Below, piece by piece: positions 35,691 through 48,056 of a DNA stretch of 64,000 nt. The DNA lies in contig CM075767.1 in the NCBI GenBank assembly GCA_037974665.1, positions 26,809,498-26,873,497 on the forward strand, in the 5' to 3' direction. The translations under genes and the position numbers were made by a program. Position 1 is the stretch's first letter. Each line of letters starts with the position of its first letter. The DNA comes from Ehretia macrophylla. Its lineage: Eukaryota > Streptophyta > Magnoliopsida > Boraginales > Ehretiaceae. The notes under the pieces were generated by a model, which had not been told where the DNA came from, searched no databases, and saw only the letters and a program-made list of their open reading frames with translations.

Positions 35691-36560
35691 ATCTATAAGC
35701 CATACATAAAGCTTGTTGTAAACCCTCCAGGATATGTTCCTATCACCGTTACTGCACTTCTAGACATAGGTTCATGTATTTCTTTCAGGAAATCCAAGTG
35801 TCTTCCTCCTGAATTTTGGATATCCTCCAGAGCAACCTTTACCACTGCTTCTAGTAGTGGATTTGCAAGTGAAGCACATTCCATGACCGTTCCCATACAC
35901 TTATCCCCAGATGTCTCAGTTCGACACAACTTTTACCAGTATGATCAATGCTGTGAAGATATTCTTTTAGGAATTGATTTTTTCACCTTACTTGCTCCAT
36001 TCTCATTTCAGACATATGGTTTCCAATTCCTGCATAATTAGTATACATCTTGGGTATCCTTACAGAAATTGTCCTCACAAGTTTTAGCCATTCAAGATGA
36101 TGAATTTGCTTAAGAAAGAAGCCTCATCCTTTCCTGTTGCGGTGATCTTCCAAACAAGTTTTGGGAAAGAGAGAAACACTTTGTCTCTTTACCTTACAAA
36201 GAAAATTTGTAGATGCCACACCAAACCGCTTCTCATCCAGGAATGCCAAAAGATGAAGATCTTTGTCAAGCTGAAATTCAGACACTACTTGAGCAAGGTC
36301 TCATTCGACCATCCAGATCTCCATAGGCAAGTCATGCCTTTTATGTCAACAAAAGATCTGAACAAGTTCGAGGAAAGAAAAGATTGGTGATAGATTATGG
36401 CCAACTCAATGATCAATTGAAGGATATCGGATACCCTATTCCGAGAAAGGAAGAACTCCTTCAGAAGCTGTCCAAAGCCAAATTCTTCTCCAAATTTGAT
36501 ATGAAATCTGGATTTTTTTGGGAAATTGGTATTACTGAAGCTGATAGATTCAAATCTGCT
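35691..36560 (+). pseudogene. Viral block 2: protease and RT N-terminus, cut at an inverted junction
   Basis: The protease active site LLDIGS is near 35755. The frame then passes through the CLPPEFW segment; the homologue of DILLGMDF near 35960 reads differently at one residue. RT N-terminal sequence follows (36097-36390 and 36384-36554) with VIDYGQLND near 36390 and a KFDMKSGF segment near 36500. Homology on the plus strand ends near 36554 and minus-strand RNase H starts near 36564, so the RT palm with YIDD is absent from this copy. Confidence 0.8.
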
Positions 36561-37661
36561 GCTTTGATTCCCCGAATAACTGCAAGAACTTCTCTTTTGA
36601 AAGAGGGATAGTTGCGTTGTGCTGGCGTCAAAGATCCTGACTTGTAACCATAGACTTGTTTGTGTCCATTGTCTTCTTCAATGAGAACTGCTGCCCAAAA
36701 ATCAAGGGATGCATCAGTCTGCAAATTGAGTTGTCCTGGACCTGGGATCTTGAGAGGAGGAAGTGCCTTGCATAACTCCTTTAGCTTCTGAACTGCAACT
36801 GTGGCTTATGGAGACCAATTACCAATGTTGGATTTTCAGAGGTACTTGGAAATCTGGCAGGTGTAGTTGGCCAAGGATGGAACATGCGATGAGGCATAAT
36901 TGATCAATCCAAGGAACTGCAGGATCTGAGTAACAATTCTGAGTTCATCAGGAAAGTCGAGGACTTTGCTTTGTATGTGGTCCTGTAAAAGAATGTGTCC
37001 TTCTCTTATCTGCAAACCAAGAAAATCAATAGCATTTAGACCAATTTTAATCTTGGATTTAGCTAGAACTAATCCACACTGGTAGGTTAGTTCCTGAAAT
37101 TGTCGGAGATGCTGGTGGCGTTCTTCAGATGTATTACTGAATACCAGAACATCATCAATGTGGACAATACAGTGCTGCGGAAGGGGTCGGTACACATCAT
37201 CAATTCTGTGTTGGAACTCGGACATTGCATTCTTGAGACCGAATGGCATGACATTCCGTTCACATTGACCCTGTGGAACAACAAAAGTAGTTTTGAATCT
37301 ATCAGCTTTAGTAATACCAATTTGCCAAAATCCAGATTTCATATCAAATTTGGAGAAGAATTTGGCTTTGGACAGCTTCTGAAGGAGTTGTTCCTTTCTC
37401 GAAAGAGGTATCTGATATCCTTCAATTGATCATTGAGTTGGCGATAATCTATCACCAATCTTTTCTTTTCTCGAACTTGTTCAGATCTTTTGTTGACATA
37501 AAAGACATGACTTGCCCATGGAGATCTGGATGGTCATATGAGACCTCGCTCAAGTAGTGTCTGAATTTCAGCTTGACAAAAATCTTCATCTTTTGGCATT
37601 CTTGGATAAGAGGCGGTTTGGTGTGACATCTGCCAATTTTCTTTGTAAGGTAGAAAGACAA
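36561..37661 (-). pseudogene. Viral copy alpha: RT and part of RNase H
   Basis: RNase H remains at 36561-36835 (QTDASLDF near 36720) and RT at 36836-37661. The active site at 37151-37162 reads HIDD instead of YIDD, a likely single T-to-C change. Indels split RT into pieces near 37430. The region continues across element D at 44919, as shown by the GACAA/GATAA duplication. Confidence 0.8.
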
Positions 37662-40402
37662 TGTAACACCCCGATCCCTCTCGAGACCGGGAGTTCTATC
37701 AATCAATCTAATCATAACCCAATTCCAAACCCGGGCATAATTTTTAGGAAAAACGGACGGAGTCTCCCCTGTTTCTAGGCAAAATGTAAAACTTGTAATA
37801 GCATATAAGTGGACCAGCACCATGTCCAACCATACAAACACCTCAAGGCCATCCGAGCATGGTTCTCAACAAGCGAACACAAGTAAATATACATTTCCAG
37901 TACCCAGACTATTCTAACTCTTTCTTTAAACAATACAAACATGCATTGAAGTTGAACTACACTAAGTGAATACATAAACTAACTTATCATACTATTTCAA
38001 TAACCTAGTAAAACTTAAATTACATTCCTTTTAACATTAAATACATACAACACATGAAACATATATCTTTGCATCTTGGACAACTTAAGCCACATAGCAC
38101 GCAAGGCAACTCTTCAAGCACGATCTATCACATAACTACGAACTTTCCAGCTAACATGGTATTTCCTGAAATGTGGTGGTGAGGAGTGAGTATACTCAAC
38201 ACGTATACTCAGTGAGGGCGAGACAGATATCGAGGTGGAGAGAAAGAAGATCGTGCAATGCAAATAGGTACAGTAAAGCAATATAATCAATAAGAAAGCA
38301 TTCAATATAAACAACAATACAATAAACAATTAAAGAAAGCATTAACACAACCATTCAAAGCTATACCACACTTTGAAGGTCACGGTTCACTCATACGAGC
38401 AATGTACCATTTCAGGAGTGATACATCAATCTCGAGCTTGATGTTGACAACGATGGCAATAAGTGCGCAACCACCTTATAAGATCCACTGGGTGTACTCC
38501 AGATGTACCCCGACACATCTACGACCCAAATCTCACAGGGCGGCACCCCTAGCAAGAATGGGAATAGGACACGAAGCTAGAGCAACCAACCCTGGCAGCC
38601 TGAGACTACCCAGAGAGGCCTATCACTCACGCGCTTGACACTTATGCAATGCAATATGAGATACAAGCATTAAACGAGCAATAGCACGAAAGTGCAGATT
38701 AGTGGCGATAAACGAGATACCAAGCATTTACAATCAATAATAGCAATCAATTAACTTTTCAAGCATGATTATCATTAATATCAACATTAACATCAATCAA
38801 TCACGAAAATGACAAAATATCACTATTCAATCTCTAACTTCCAAAGGCAATTACGAGCAAACGAGCTACATGATTAAGAAACCGATTTCACTACATTCAC
38901 TTAGGTACTACAAGGCACGTTTCTATATCACGAAAGCTCACTTTTCCAACCGAAGCTCGAAAGTCCAACTACTGCATTTGAACTACAGCTATGTTAACCA
39001 GACACTCAATCAACGCCACAACAACGCCAAAAGTGCTTCCATGCCCTCAATAGCAAAACCCCCAACTCAATTCGAGCACGGTCAACTCTTGATCAAACGG
39101 CCCCTTTACGTTTCTTTGTCTAATTTCCAATTTTAACAAAGGCCGGTCGATTTTTATTGCACATTTTATCTTTCTATCATTATTGACACCTATCCAAATC
39201 AAAAAATCGCAATTCGGATCAAAATCCGAAATTCTAGGGTTTTACTATTCAAAATCACTATTTATTATTCTTTCCCAATTTCAAATTTGCGTTTTTAGTT
39301 GTAAAAATTGCTAAATAACTAACAAGCAATGTTCTAGGACTCAAAGGAAGCTATATCAAACAATTAGAGGCATTATAACACAATATATATCAAATCTGAA
39401 AATTTGAAACAATAATCAAATTTCACAAAATATGCACAAAAACGTGAAAAACCTCACAGAGATTGAAGACCAAGACCCGCAAGAACCTTAGCCACGATCC
39501 TTGCTCGATTCCACGCATGATTGCACAAGAAAAATGGAAGCAAATTTTTTTTTTCTCTTGGGGAGTTTCGGCCATGGGGGGGGGGGGGGGGGGGGGGAGG
39601 GGGGGGATACAAAGGGAATTTTTGGTTTTGTTTGTTTTGATTTTTGCCATGTTTTTATTTTTAAAAGATGACAAATGGCATTTTGGTCTTTTGCAAAATC
39701 AAGCTTAAGTGAAAATATGGTCAAACTAACTTATTTTGATGCCATTTAATCTAATTCAAGTTAAAACAATGCAATTTTGATGAAAACCAACTAAAACTAG
39801 CTAAATTAAGCTAAAAACATTTTTCACTAAGTCCGAGGAATATTTCTCTAACTCTCATTTTCGAAATGCTACGATCGAACGGTCAATAAACGATTGCTAA
39901 TCAAATGATGAGCAATAACATAAAACTATAATTTTTGAAAAGTAGAATAGTAGAATAGTTTAAAATTCACTCCGGCTCGGAGTTACTTTTCTCATTTAAT
40001 TGAAAACCGAGTAATTTAATGCAAGAAAATAAAACCGATTTTTAAAATAGTCAAAATAATCAATTTTCATTTAAAAATAAATAATTTAACTATTTCTAGA
40101 ATATTTTAAAGAATTATGAAATTAATGCTAAGATACGAATGAACAAGTTAATATAAACATGTAATCAAATGCAATTAAATACTAACATTTAAGATGATAC
40201 TTAATTAAATACAAGAAAATAAATCCAATTACTATAATCTATAAAAATAGGTAATAATCTTTTTAAATTAATCAATATAAAAATTATTCAAATATTCTTA
40301 AAAGAAATATCAAAATAGTACAAAATGGATGATTAACTAATTAAACACTTAATTAAATGCAGTTAAAAGTTATTAAATTCATGCCGGGTTCGGGTTGTCA
40401 CA
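37662..40402 (-). repeat. Element D LTR 1 (3' LTR)
   Basis: It runs from TGTAACACCCCGATCCC to GGGTTGTCACA. It has the ACGGACGGAGTCTCCCCTGT block near 37754 and shares blocks with the B LTRs (GGGTGTACTCCRGATGTACC). A run of 22 G at 39576-39597 is followed by A and eight more G. The ORFs around 39423-39724 are artefacts of this run. Confidence 0.9.
39576..39605 (+). repeat. Long G tract in element D LTR 1
   Basis: Twenty-two consecutive G, then A, then eight G. The matching part of LTR 2 (44110-44125) has only GGGG-C-GGGGGG-A-GGGG. The tract could form a G-quadruplex, or its length may be a sequencing or assembly error. Confidence 0.85.
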
Positions 40403-42174
40403 TCCTTCCCCCCTTAAAACAATTGCATCCTCGCAATTCTTCTTCCAATAGGACTCAACATCACCTGAAATCCAACTCTGACTACTCTTCGTTGGTTGCT
40501 GAGCAAGACACTAAATAAGATACTCATAGGATAACCCCAATAGAAACCCCAACCAAGAATGCCGAGAAAATACCAACTAAAGACTAAAGCAGAGATACTG
40601 TAGATGTCACTATCACCGCACAATATCGACAAGAAGAATACCTCACACACAAATCTCCAATAGAAGTTCAACTACAACCGCTTGAGAACTCCCTAACCAG
40701 AAACCAAATAAAGACTCAACTGAAGATTCCATCCAGAGGTCCAAAGAAATACCCCGCTAGTCATGAATTTCATAGAAGAATTTCCCTATTAGGAGTGCTG
40801 AGGAGAGTATTAAGAAAACCCAATCAAATATACTTCAAAAATCCAAGAGAAGTCTTCCAAATAATAACCCCATAGGATAACCAATTAGATCCCGAGTACT
40901 GCTATCAAATGCTGAGAAGAATGTCAACGAAAATAACAAAGAAAATATAATGTGCCCAATAAGACAATCAAGTTGAATAACAAATATAGTTTCCCAGCTA
41001 GACGAAAACCCTAAGGAAAAATACCAAGCTGGTGCACAATATACAAAACCAAACTCCAAGGCGTCTTCACTGTTTGCCAAGTGAGAACCTTGTACATCCT
41101 TGCCAATAAGGAAAATACTAGTAGAATGCCCACTAAGAATTCGAAAGAATACCGTAAGTAGTACTATACAATAAGTATGATAGGAATTCAAAATACCAAA
41201 CCTACTGAGGAACACTAAAGAAAATACCCGAAACAATGCTCCAGTAAGAAAATACCAAGGATTGCCCAATAAGTAAGTACCAAATAAATGACCACTAAGA
41301 ATTCTATAGAATGCCATTGAAGAATTTCCAATAAAGGATGCCAGTAACACACCAATAAAGACCGAGACACATATGTCATAGATAATACCATACAGTAAGT
41401 CCGATTGAAAACCCAATAGCCAAGTCTACCAAGAAGTGCCAATAGAAGTTTCCAAAGAATACCCAATAAGAAAACCAAAGAATACTCCAGATAACAACCA
41501 AATAGAATCCCAAAAGAAAGCTACTCTTTCACAACTGTTAAGCACAGAGGAGGACCTTAGAGATTCGCCAATAACCGAGCTCCAAAAACAAACACCAACT
41601 CCCAAATAAAGGCTAGTCAAATACTGCTCATTCCCGCCAATCCACATAACTTGGAGGGCCTGCTACTAACCACTTCTCTTCATGGGAGGAAGAAGTCTTT
41701 CTTACCATTTCAACAAGACATATATGAATGCCAAGATATCACATTTATACATACATGCCTTAAACTATTATGCAAGCAAGTTCATATAAGAATTTATAAA
41801 ACAGTTTAATTTTCAGAGTCATTCAAGCACGTCAATCAAGTCAATCACAACACAACTCAATCCAAGACATTCAATTACACATATTACAAGCAACAATTCA
41901 AGCAACTAACAATTCACGAGCTCGATTCGATTCACGAGGTCAATTCAATAGGTCAATTCAATGCACAACTAGACACTTCACTTCACTTAGCACACATTTA
42001 GCACATAATACATAACTATATCACATAGATACACACATTGAATTCAATACACACAATCTCACAAACAGGCACACACTTTCAAAACACACCTAACAAGCAC
42101 ACATTCAAGGGTCACTACCCACCGGACTGAGGACCCTATCCCGGCTTATGAGCTAATTAAGCTCTGATACCACC
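40403..42174 (-). mobile_element. Element D internal region (non-coding repeats)
   Basis: After the polypurine tract and hairpin, the sense strand from about 40450 to 41600 is filled with degenerate CTTATTGG-TATT units. Then follows a leader rich in CACATA-like and CAATTCA-like units (about 41750-42120), ending in the PBS. The 193-codon hydrophobic ORF at 40835-41416 reads through the repeats. Compared with element E, its substitutions show no third-position bias, so I do not treat it as a gene. Confidence 0.85.
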
Positions 42175-44918
42175 TATAACACCCCGATCCCTCTCGAGAC
42201 CGGGAGTTCTATCAATCAATCTAATCACAACCCAATTCCAAACCCGGGCATAATTTTTAGGAAAAACGGACGGAGTCTCCCCTGTTTCTAGGCAAAATGT
42301 AAAACCTGTAATAGCATATAAGTGGACCAGCACCGTTTCCAACCATACAAACACCTCAAGGCTATCCGAGCATTGGTTCTCAACAAGCGAACACAAGTAA
42401 ATATACATTTCCAGCACCCAGACTATTCTAACTCTTTCTTTAAACAATACAAACATGCATTGAAGTTGAACTATACTAATTGAATACATAAACTAACTTA
42501 TCATACTACTTCAATAACCTAGTAAAACTTAAATTACATTCCTTTTAACATTAAATACATACAACACATGAAACATATATCTTTGCATCTTGGACAACTT
42601 AAGCCACATAGCACGCAAGGCAACTCTTCAAGCACGATCTATCACATAACCACGAACTTTTCAGCTAACATGGTATTTCCTGAAATGTGGTGGTGAGGAG
42701 TGAGTATACTCAACACGTATACTTAGTGAGGGCGAGACAGATATCGAGGTGGAGAGAAAGAAGATCGTGCAATGCAAATAGGTACAGTAAAGAAATATAA
42801 TCAATAAGAAAGCATTCAATATAAACAACAATACAATAAACAATTAAAGAAAGCATTAACACAACCATTCAAAGCTATACCACACTTTGAAGGTCACGGT
42901 TCACTCATACGAGCAATGTACCATTTCAGGAGTGATACATCAATCTCGAGCTTGATGTTGACAACGATGGCAATAAGCGCGCAACCACCTTATAACATCC
43001 GTTGGGTGTACTCCGGATATACCCTACATATCTAAAACCCAAATCTCCCAAGGCGACACCCCTAGTGAGAATAGGAATAAGACACGGAGCTAGAGCAACC
43101 AACCCTGGCAGCCCGAGACTGCCCAGAGAGGCCCATCACTCATGCGCCTGACACTTATGCAATGCAATACGAGATACAAGAAATAAACGAGCAATAGCAC
43201 GAAAGTGCAAATTAGTGGCGATAAATGAGATACCAAGCATTTACAATCAATAATAGCAATCAATTAACTTTTCAAGCATGATTATCATTAATATCAACAT
43301 TAACATCAATCAAACAAGTAATAGTAGTTCAAACACAAAAATGACAAAATATCACTATTCAATCTCTAACTTCCAAAGGCAATTACTAGCAAACGAGCTA
43401 CAGGATTAAGAAACCGATTTCACTACATTCACTTAGGTACTACAAGGCACGTTTCTATATCACAAAACCTCACTTTCCCAACCGAAGCCCGAAAGTCCAC
43501 CTACTGCATTTGAACTACAGCTATGTTAACCGAACACTCAATCAACGCCACAACAATGCCAAAAGTGCTTCCATTCCCTTAATAGCAAAACCCCCAACTC
43601 AATTCGAGCACGGTCAACTCTTTGTCAAATAGCCCGTTTACGTTTCTTTGTCTAATTTCCAATTTTAACAAAGGGCGGTCCGTTTTTTATTGCACATTTT
43701 ATCTTTCTATCATTAATGGCACCTATCCAAATCAAGAAATCGCTATTCGGATGAAAATCCGAAATTCTAGGGTTTTATTATTCAAAATCACTATTTATTA
43801 TTCTTCCCCAATTTCAAATTTGCGTTTCTAGCCGTAAAAATCGCTAAATAACTAACAAGCAATGTTCTACGGACTCAAAGAAAGCTATATCAAACAATTA
43901 TAGGCATTATAACACAATATATATCAAATTTGAAATTTTGAAACAATAATCAAATTTCACAAAATATGCACAAAAATGTGAAAAACCTCACAGAGATTGA
44001 AGACCAAGACCCGCAAGAACCTTAACCACGATCCTTGCTCGATTTCACGCATGATTGCACAACAAAAATGGAAGCAAAATTTTTTTTTCTCTTGGGGAGT
44101 TTCGGCCATGGGGCGGGGGGAGGGGATAAAAAGGGAAATTTTGGTTTTGTTTGTTTTGATTTTTGCCTTTTTTATTTTTAAAAGATGACAAATGGCATTT
44201 TGGTCTTTTGCAAAATCAAGCTTAAGTGAAAATATTGTCAAACTAACTTATTTTGATGCCATTTAATCTAATTCAAGTTAAAACAATGCAATTTTAATGA
44301 AAACCAACTAAAACTAGCTAAATTAAGCTAAAAACATTTTTCACTAAGTCCGAGGAATATTTCTCTAACTCTCATTTTCGAAATGCTACGATCGAACGGT
44401 CAATAAACTATCGCTAATCAAATGATGAGCAATAACATAAAACTATAATTTTTGAAAAGTAGAATAGTAGAATAGTTTAAAATTCACTCCGACTCGGAGT
44501 TACTTTTCGCATTTAATTGAAAACTGAGTAATTTAATACAAGAAAATAAAACCAATTATTAAAATAGTCAAAATAATCAATTTTCATTTAAAAATAAATA
44601 ATTTAACTATTTCTAGAATATTTTAAAGAATTATGAAATTAATGCTAAGATACAATGAACATGTTAATATAAACACGTAATCAAATGCAATTAAATACTA
44701 ACATTTAAGATGACACTTAATTAAATACAAGAAAATAAATCCAATTACTATAAACTATAAAAATAGGTAATAATTTTTTTAAATTAATCAATATAAAAAT
44801 TATTCAAATATTCTTAAAAGAAATATAAAAATAGTGCAAAATGGATGATTAACTAATTAAACACTTAATTAAATGCATTTAAATGCTATTAAATGCATGC
44901 CGGGTTCGGGTTATCACA
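42175..44918 (-). repeat. Element D LTR 2 (5' LTR)
   Basis: It is homologous over its full length to LTR 1 with scattered substitutions and indels. It begins TATAACACC, so the expected TG terminus is mutated. It ends GGGTTATCACA, followed by GATAA and the resumed viral sequence. Confidence 0.9.
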
Positions 44919-46930
44919 GATAAAGTGTTTCTCTCTTTCCCAAAACTTGTTTGGAACATCACCGCAAAAGGAAAGGAGAAGGCTTTTTTTCTCCAGGACA
45001 TTCATCATCTTGAATGGCTGAAACTTGTGAGGGCAATTTCTGTAAGGATACCCAAGGGGTATACTGATTATGCTGGAATTGGAAACCATCTGTCTAAAAT
45101 GAGAATGGAGCAAGTACGGTGAGAAAATTCATTCTTAAGAGAATATCTTCACAGCATTGATCATACTGGTAAAAGCTGTGTCGAACTGAGGCATCTGGGG
45201 ATAAATGTATGGGAATGGTCATAGAATGTGCTTCAATTGCAAATCTACTACCAGAAGTAGTGGTAAAGGTTGCTTTGGAGGATATCCAAAATTCAGGAGG
45301 AAGACACTTGGATTTCATGAAAGAAATACATGAACCTGTGTCTAGAAGTGTAGTAACGGTGATAGGAACATATCCTGGAGGGTTTACAACAAGCTTTATG
45401 TATGGCTTATAGATTTGTCCTGGGGTAAAGGTAGCTTTGAAAGTGGTAAGGACTGGTTGTTCAGTGGTTTTGTGTATTTTGGCTATGGAGAGGGTTGGTT
45501 CAGAATCAGAGGATTTGGATTCTGATGTGAGACCTGAGGATCAAGACGTGCCTTTTGAGGTAACAATCCTTTGGAAATTGTCATTTCTTTCCACAAAGAA
45601 AACATTTAGTGTAAGAAGAGAGTTTTGATCTTTTCTTCACAAATCTGAATTTCCTGAAAGGTTTTCTGGACTTGTGAAATCTTTTATGATGTTTGTGCTT
45701 CTTGTATTTGTGACACGAACATGGAGAGTAGTTGTGAGTGTGACAACCAAACTTTTGGAAATCTTTTCTGCAAAAGGTATCCATTGTTTTCTGCTCGTTG
45801 CTTTTAAGAAGCTTGCCAAGTCGTTTGGACTCGCACGGATCATGAATGAGCTTTCTGGCCATCTGGTACAAGTGAGAAAGACTCACTTGTCTTAGATCTG
45901 CAATATTGGCTCGTTTGAACTCTGTTTCGAGCAATTCTGGAAGTGGTTGTGGCATGTTAAAGACAAACGCCTTCTTGATGGTTTCTATATTTTTTCCAAA
46001 GATAAAATACAGAGCTTCCTTTCTGAGATAGTAATCTCCAAGTTTTGCAACATCACAACATTTGTTGAGTAAGAACTCATTTTCCGCATTTTCTATCTCT
46101 TGGGCTATTTGTCCTACGAAAATGTTTTGTAGACATCTTAGGAATATCTGAATAGGATCTACATCTATCAGGATGATCTTTCTTTCTTCTTCTGACAACA
46201 TTCTTGTCCACCAACTGCGGAGTGATCCTGTAAAAGCAGCAACAAGATAGTCAATGATATCTTTTATTTCAAGAGTAGGATTTCAGAGAGATTCTCCATT
46301 AATCCATGCATCCATTTTCTCAAGATATTTGATTATGTCATCAGGAGGAATTGCATAAATGTTCCAGAATTGCTTGTGATCTGGAGCATAAGGGATGGAA
46401 ACTTTTCCTTCAATGTTTTGTCGTCTCTGAGGTTGCTGTTGTGGAACGTGTGGGACTTGTGCTTGTGGCGGTTGTTGGTTCCAGTGCTCATCAGCTTGGG
46501 AAGCTTCTCATTAGTCAATGGTTGTTTCTGAATCATCAGGATTAGTTTGCACTGGATTATGTGTTCGTGTTCTTGTGGTGTCTTTGTAGAACGGAGTCAC
46601 CGAAGTCTGCATAAGAACTGGCCCTTTGTATGGTGGAATCGTCTGAGAGGATGAATCCTTTTCAAATGGATCAAAGGAATCAAAGGACGAAATTACTGAG
46701 GAAATTTCACTAGGACCTTCTTTCTCGTCTTCATCACCCCACCCAGTTGGGATAATTTTTTCTTTGGAGAGATAATGTGGAGGTGGTGTGAGATCAACCC
46801 AATAAACTTTTTTGCAATTGCCACTTGGTATCCAGATTGCATGATCTAGCTTTGGGTTATGCTTCCAAGGATGAGAGGACTGCTTCTTCGGCTTAGTTGG
46901 CTTTTAGAGTTTTTGAGCGAGTCTTTCTCA
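44919..46930 (-). pseudogene. Viral copy alpha: protease, capsid and linker region
   Basis: The protease lies at about 45094-45400. The capsid is open from 46201 to 45581, with a SEEERKIILIDVDPIQIF start, a Lys/His-rich tract and a CFLCGKK knuckle whose second half is damaged near 45560-45600. A deletion near 45545-45556 has removed the acidic tail between knuckle and protease. The region 46210-46930 holds the linker between N-terminal ORF and capsid with several frame changes. Neighbours in the sense direction are the N-terminal ORF (46928-47359) and RT beyond element D. Confidence 0.8.
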
Positions 46931-47359
46931 TTTTCTTTTGAACTCGTCTGAATCAAGATAATGCTTATCGGAAGAAGGTTTTTGCATGTTGATCATGTTG
47001 ACACTGTTCCAAGAACGAACTTGTCCAGAAGAGGATACTGATTGTACAGTCATACTAGAGGATTTATACACGGTTGTAAGGGCAGCTGGTTTGATAGGTA
47101 ATAGAGATTTGAACTTTTGTGTGAGTTGAGAAGTTTGGTAGTATGTGTATGGGTTTAATGGAGAGATTTTGAAGACTTCACCTGGTTTGGTAGATGAAGG
47201 TGTTTGGGTTATGTCTACCTCATAATGAGATGCGAAAGGATCAAAGGAAGTGACTTCAGAGTTATTAGCAACAACTTCGTGTTCTAGCAGGGGAAGATCA
47301 GCCATGGTGGATACACTGGTCACGACGGGACTTACTGCGGGACTTACTGCGCCTTTCAT
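46928..47359 (-). pseudogene. Viral copy alpha: N-terminal ORF
   Basis: 143 codons from the MKGA start are open. The frame stops at 46928, at the RKRER basic segment, where other copies continue into a Lys-rich KPKKQSSHLWKHN region and a WVDLTQPPHYLSKEK region. I recognise no domain. The position after leader and PBS is the same as in copies beta and gamma. Confidence 0.65.
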
Positions 47360-47467
47360 TCACTCTTTGACAGCTATTGCCCTCTTGCCAAAGACTCTTA
47401 GTATTTAACACACAAGTATTGTTTAAGACCTTCAATACCGGAATAGGGAAGTGCTACAATTAACTAG

Positions 47468-47515
47468 GCTATGATACTACTAGGGGGAAGGTGAGGAGTG
47501 GGAGGCGGAAGACAT
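47468..47515 (-). promoter_or_regulatory. Alpha primer site and 11-codon leader ORF
   Basis: The PBS at 47468-47479 reads TAGTATCATAGC on the minus strand, two mismatches to the tRNA-iMet complement. The leader ORF at 47480-47515 (36 bases, TAG stop) abuts it. Confidence 0.7.
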
Positions 47516-47940
47516 GGCTACAGGCTAAGGGTAGAAAGAAGGAAGATGTAAGTTATTTGAGGGAAAGAAAGATGTATTTCAATCCAAATCTGACTCTATC
47601 TGACTCTGCCCCTTTAGTCAGGGGTTCTTCATTATTTATAGGCAAACCATTACAAAGCCTAATAATACAAAGCAGAATCTTCACTATTCGTAACAAGGAC
47701 TAAAGCAGCTTCCTTTAATAAAGGAAAAGCTGACACGACATAAAGAGATTCCTAATAATTCACAATAAGACAAACCTGACGCGACAAAAGCGATTTCCTT
47801 TAATAAAGGAAATTTCACATATTACGAACAGACAAACCAATTTACATGACACGAAGCTTCGTCATGGGGTCCACTCGGGATTCCTGAAATCCTGTCTGCA
47901 ATGAGTCACCATCTGTCATTATTGAGATCGATATCATCCC
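47516..47940 (-). promoter_or_regulatory. Viral promoter region, complete version
   Basis: A TATA box (TATAAATA, minus strand) lies at 47633-47640, about 118 bases before the leader ORF. Two palindromes built on CCTTTAATAAAGG lie upstream at 47706-47732 and 47792-47816, about 85 bp apart. The same layout is seen near 59744, 61890 and, inverted, 63031. This is the expected place of the pregenomic RNA promoter. Confidence 0.75.
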
Positions 47941-48056
47941 ACTCCTGACAATTTTGGCTAAGTTCTCCCCCCCACGGGTTATAGTAAGACCCAAGGTCTG
48001 CAGTAGAATAAGACTTGTAACAAGGGAAGATGGGAGTGTGCGACCATTTGGATTTT

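Larger units (their letters stand above)
37662..44918 (-). mobile_element. Non-autonomous LTR element 'D'
   Basis: The LTRs are 37662-40402 (2741 bp) and 42175-44918 (2744 bp); the internal region is 40403-42174 (1772 bp). The PBS is at 42161-42172, the polypurine tract at 40403-40419 and the adjacent hairpin at 40421-40438. Target duplication is GACAA (37657-37661) against GATAA (44919-44923). LTR copies differ at many sites, and LTR 2 has lost its terminal TG (TATAACACC). No gag or pol is present. It lies in the viral pol region. Confidence 0.93.

Noticed and set aside
39423-39724. Proline- or glycine-run ORFs near 39.5 kb
   Set aside because: They are translations of the G tract on either strand; the matching part of LTR 2 does not support a protein.
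40835-41416. 193-codon hydrophobic ORF, possibly a membrane protein (also 55645-56175)
   Set aside because: It reads through a degenerate repeat array. Substitutions between D and E copies show no third-position excess by hand count, and no start context or domain is recognisable.
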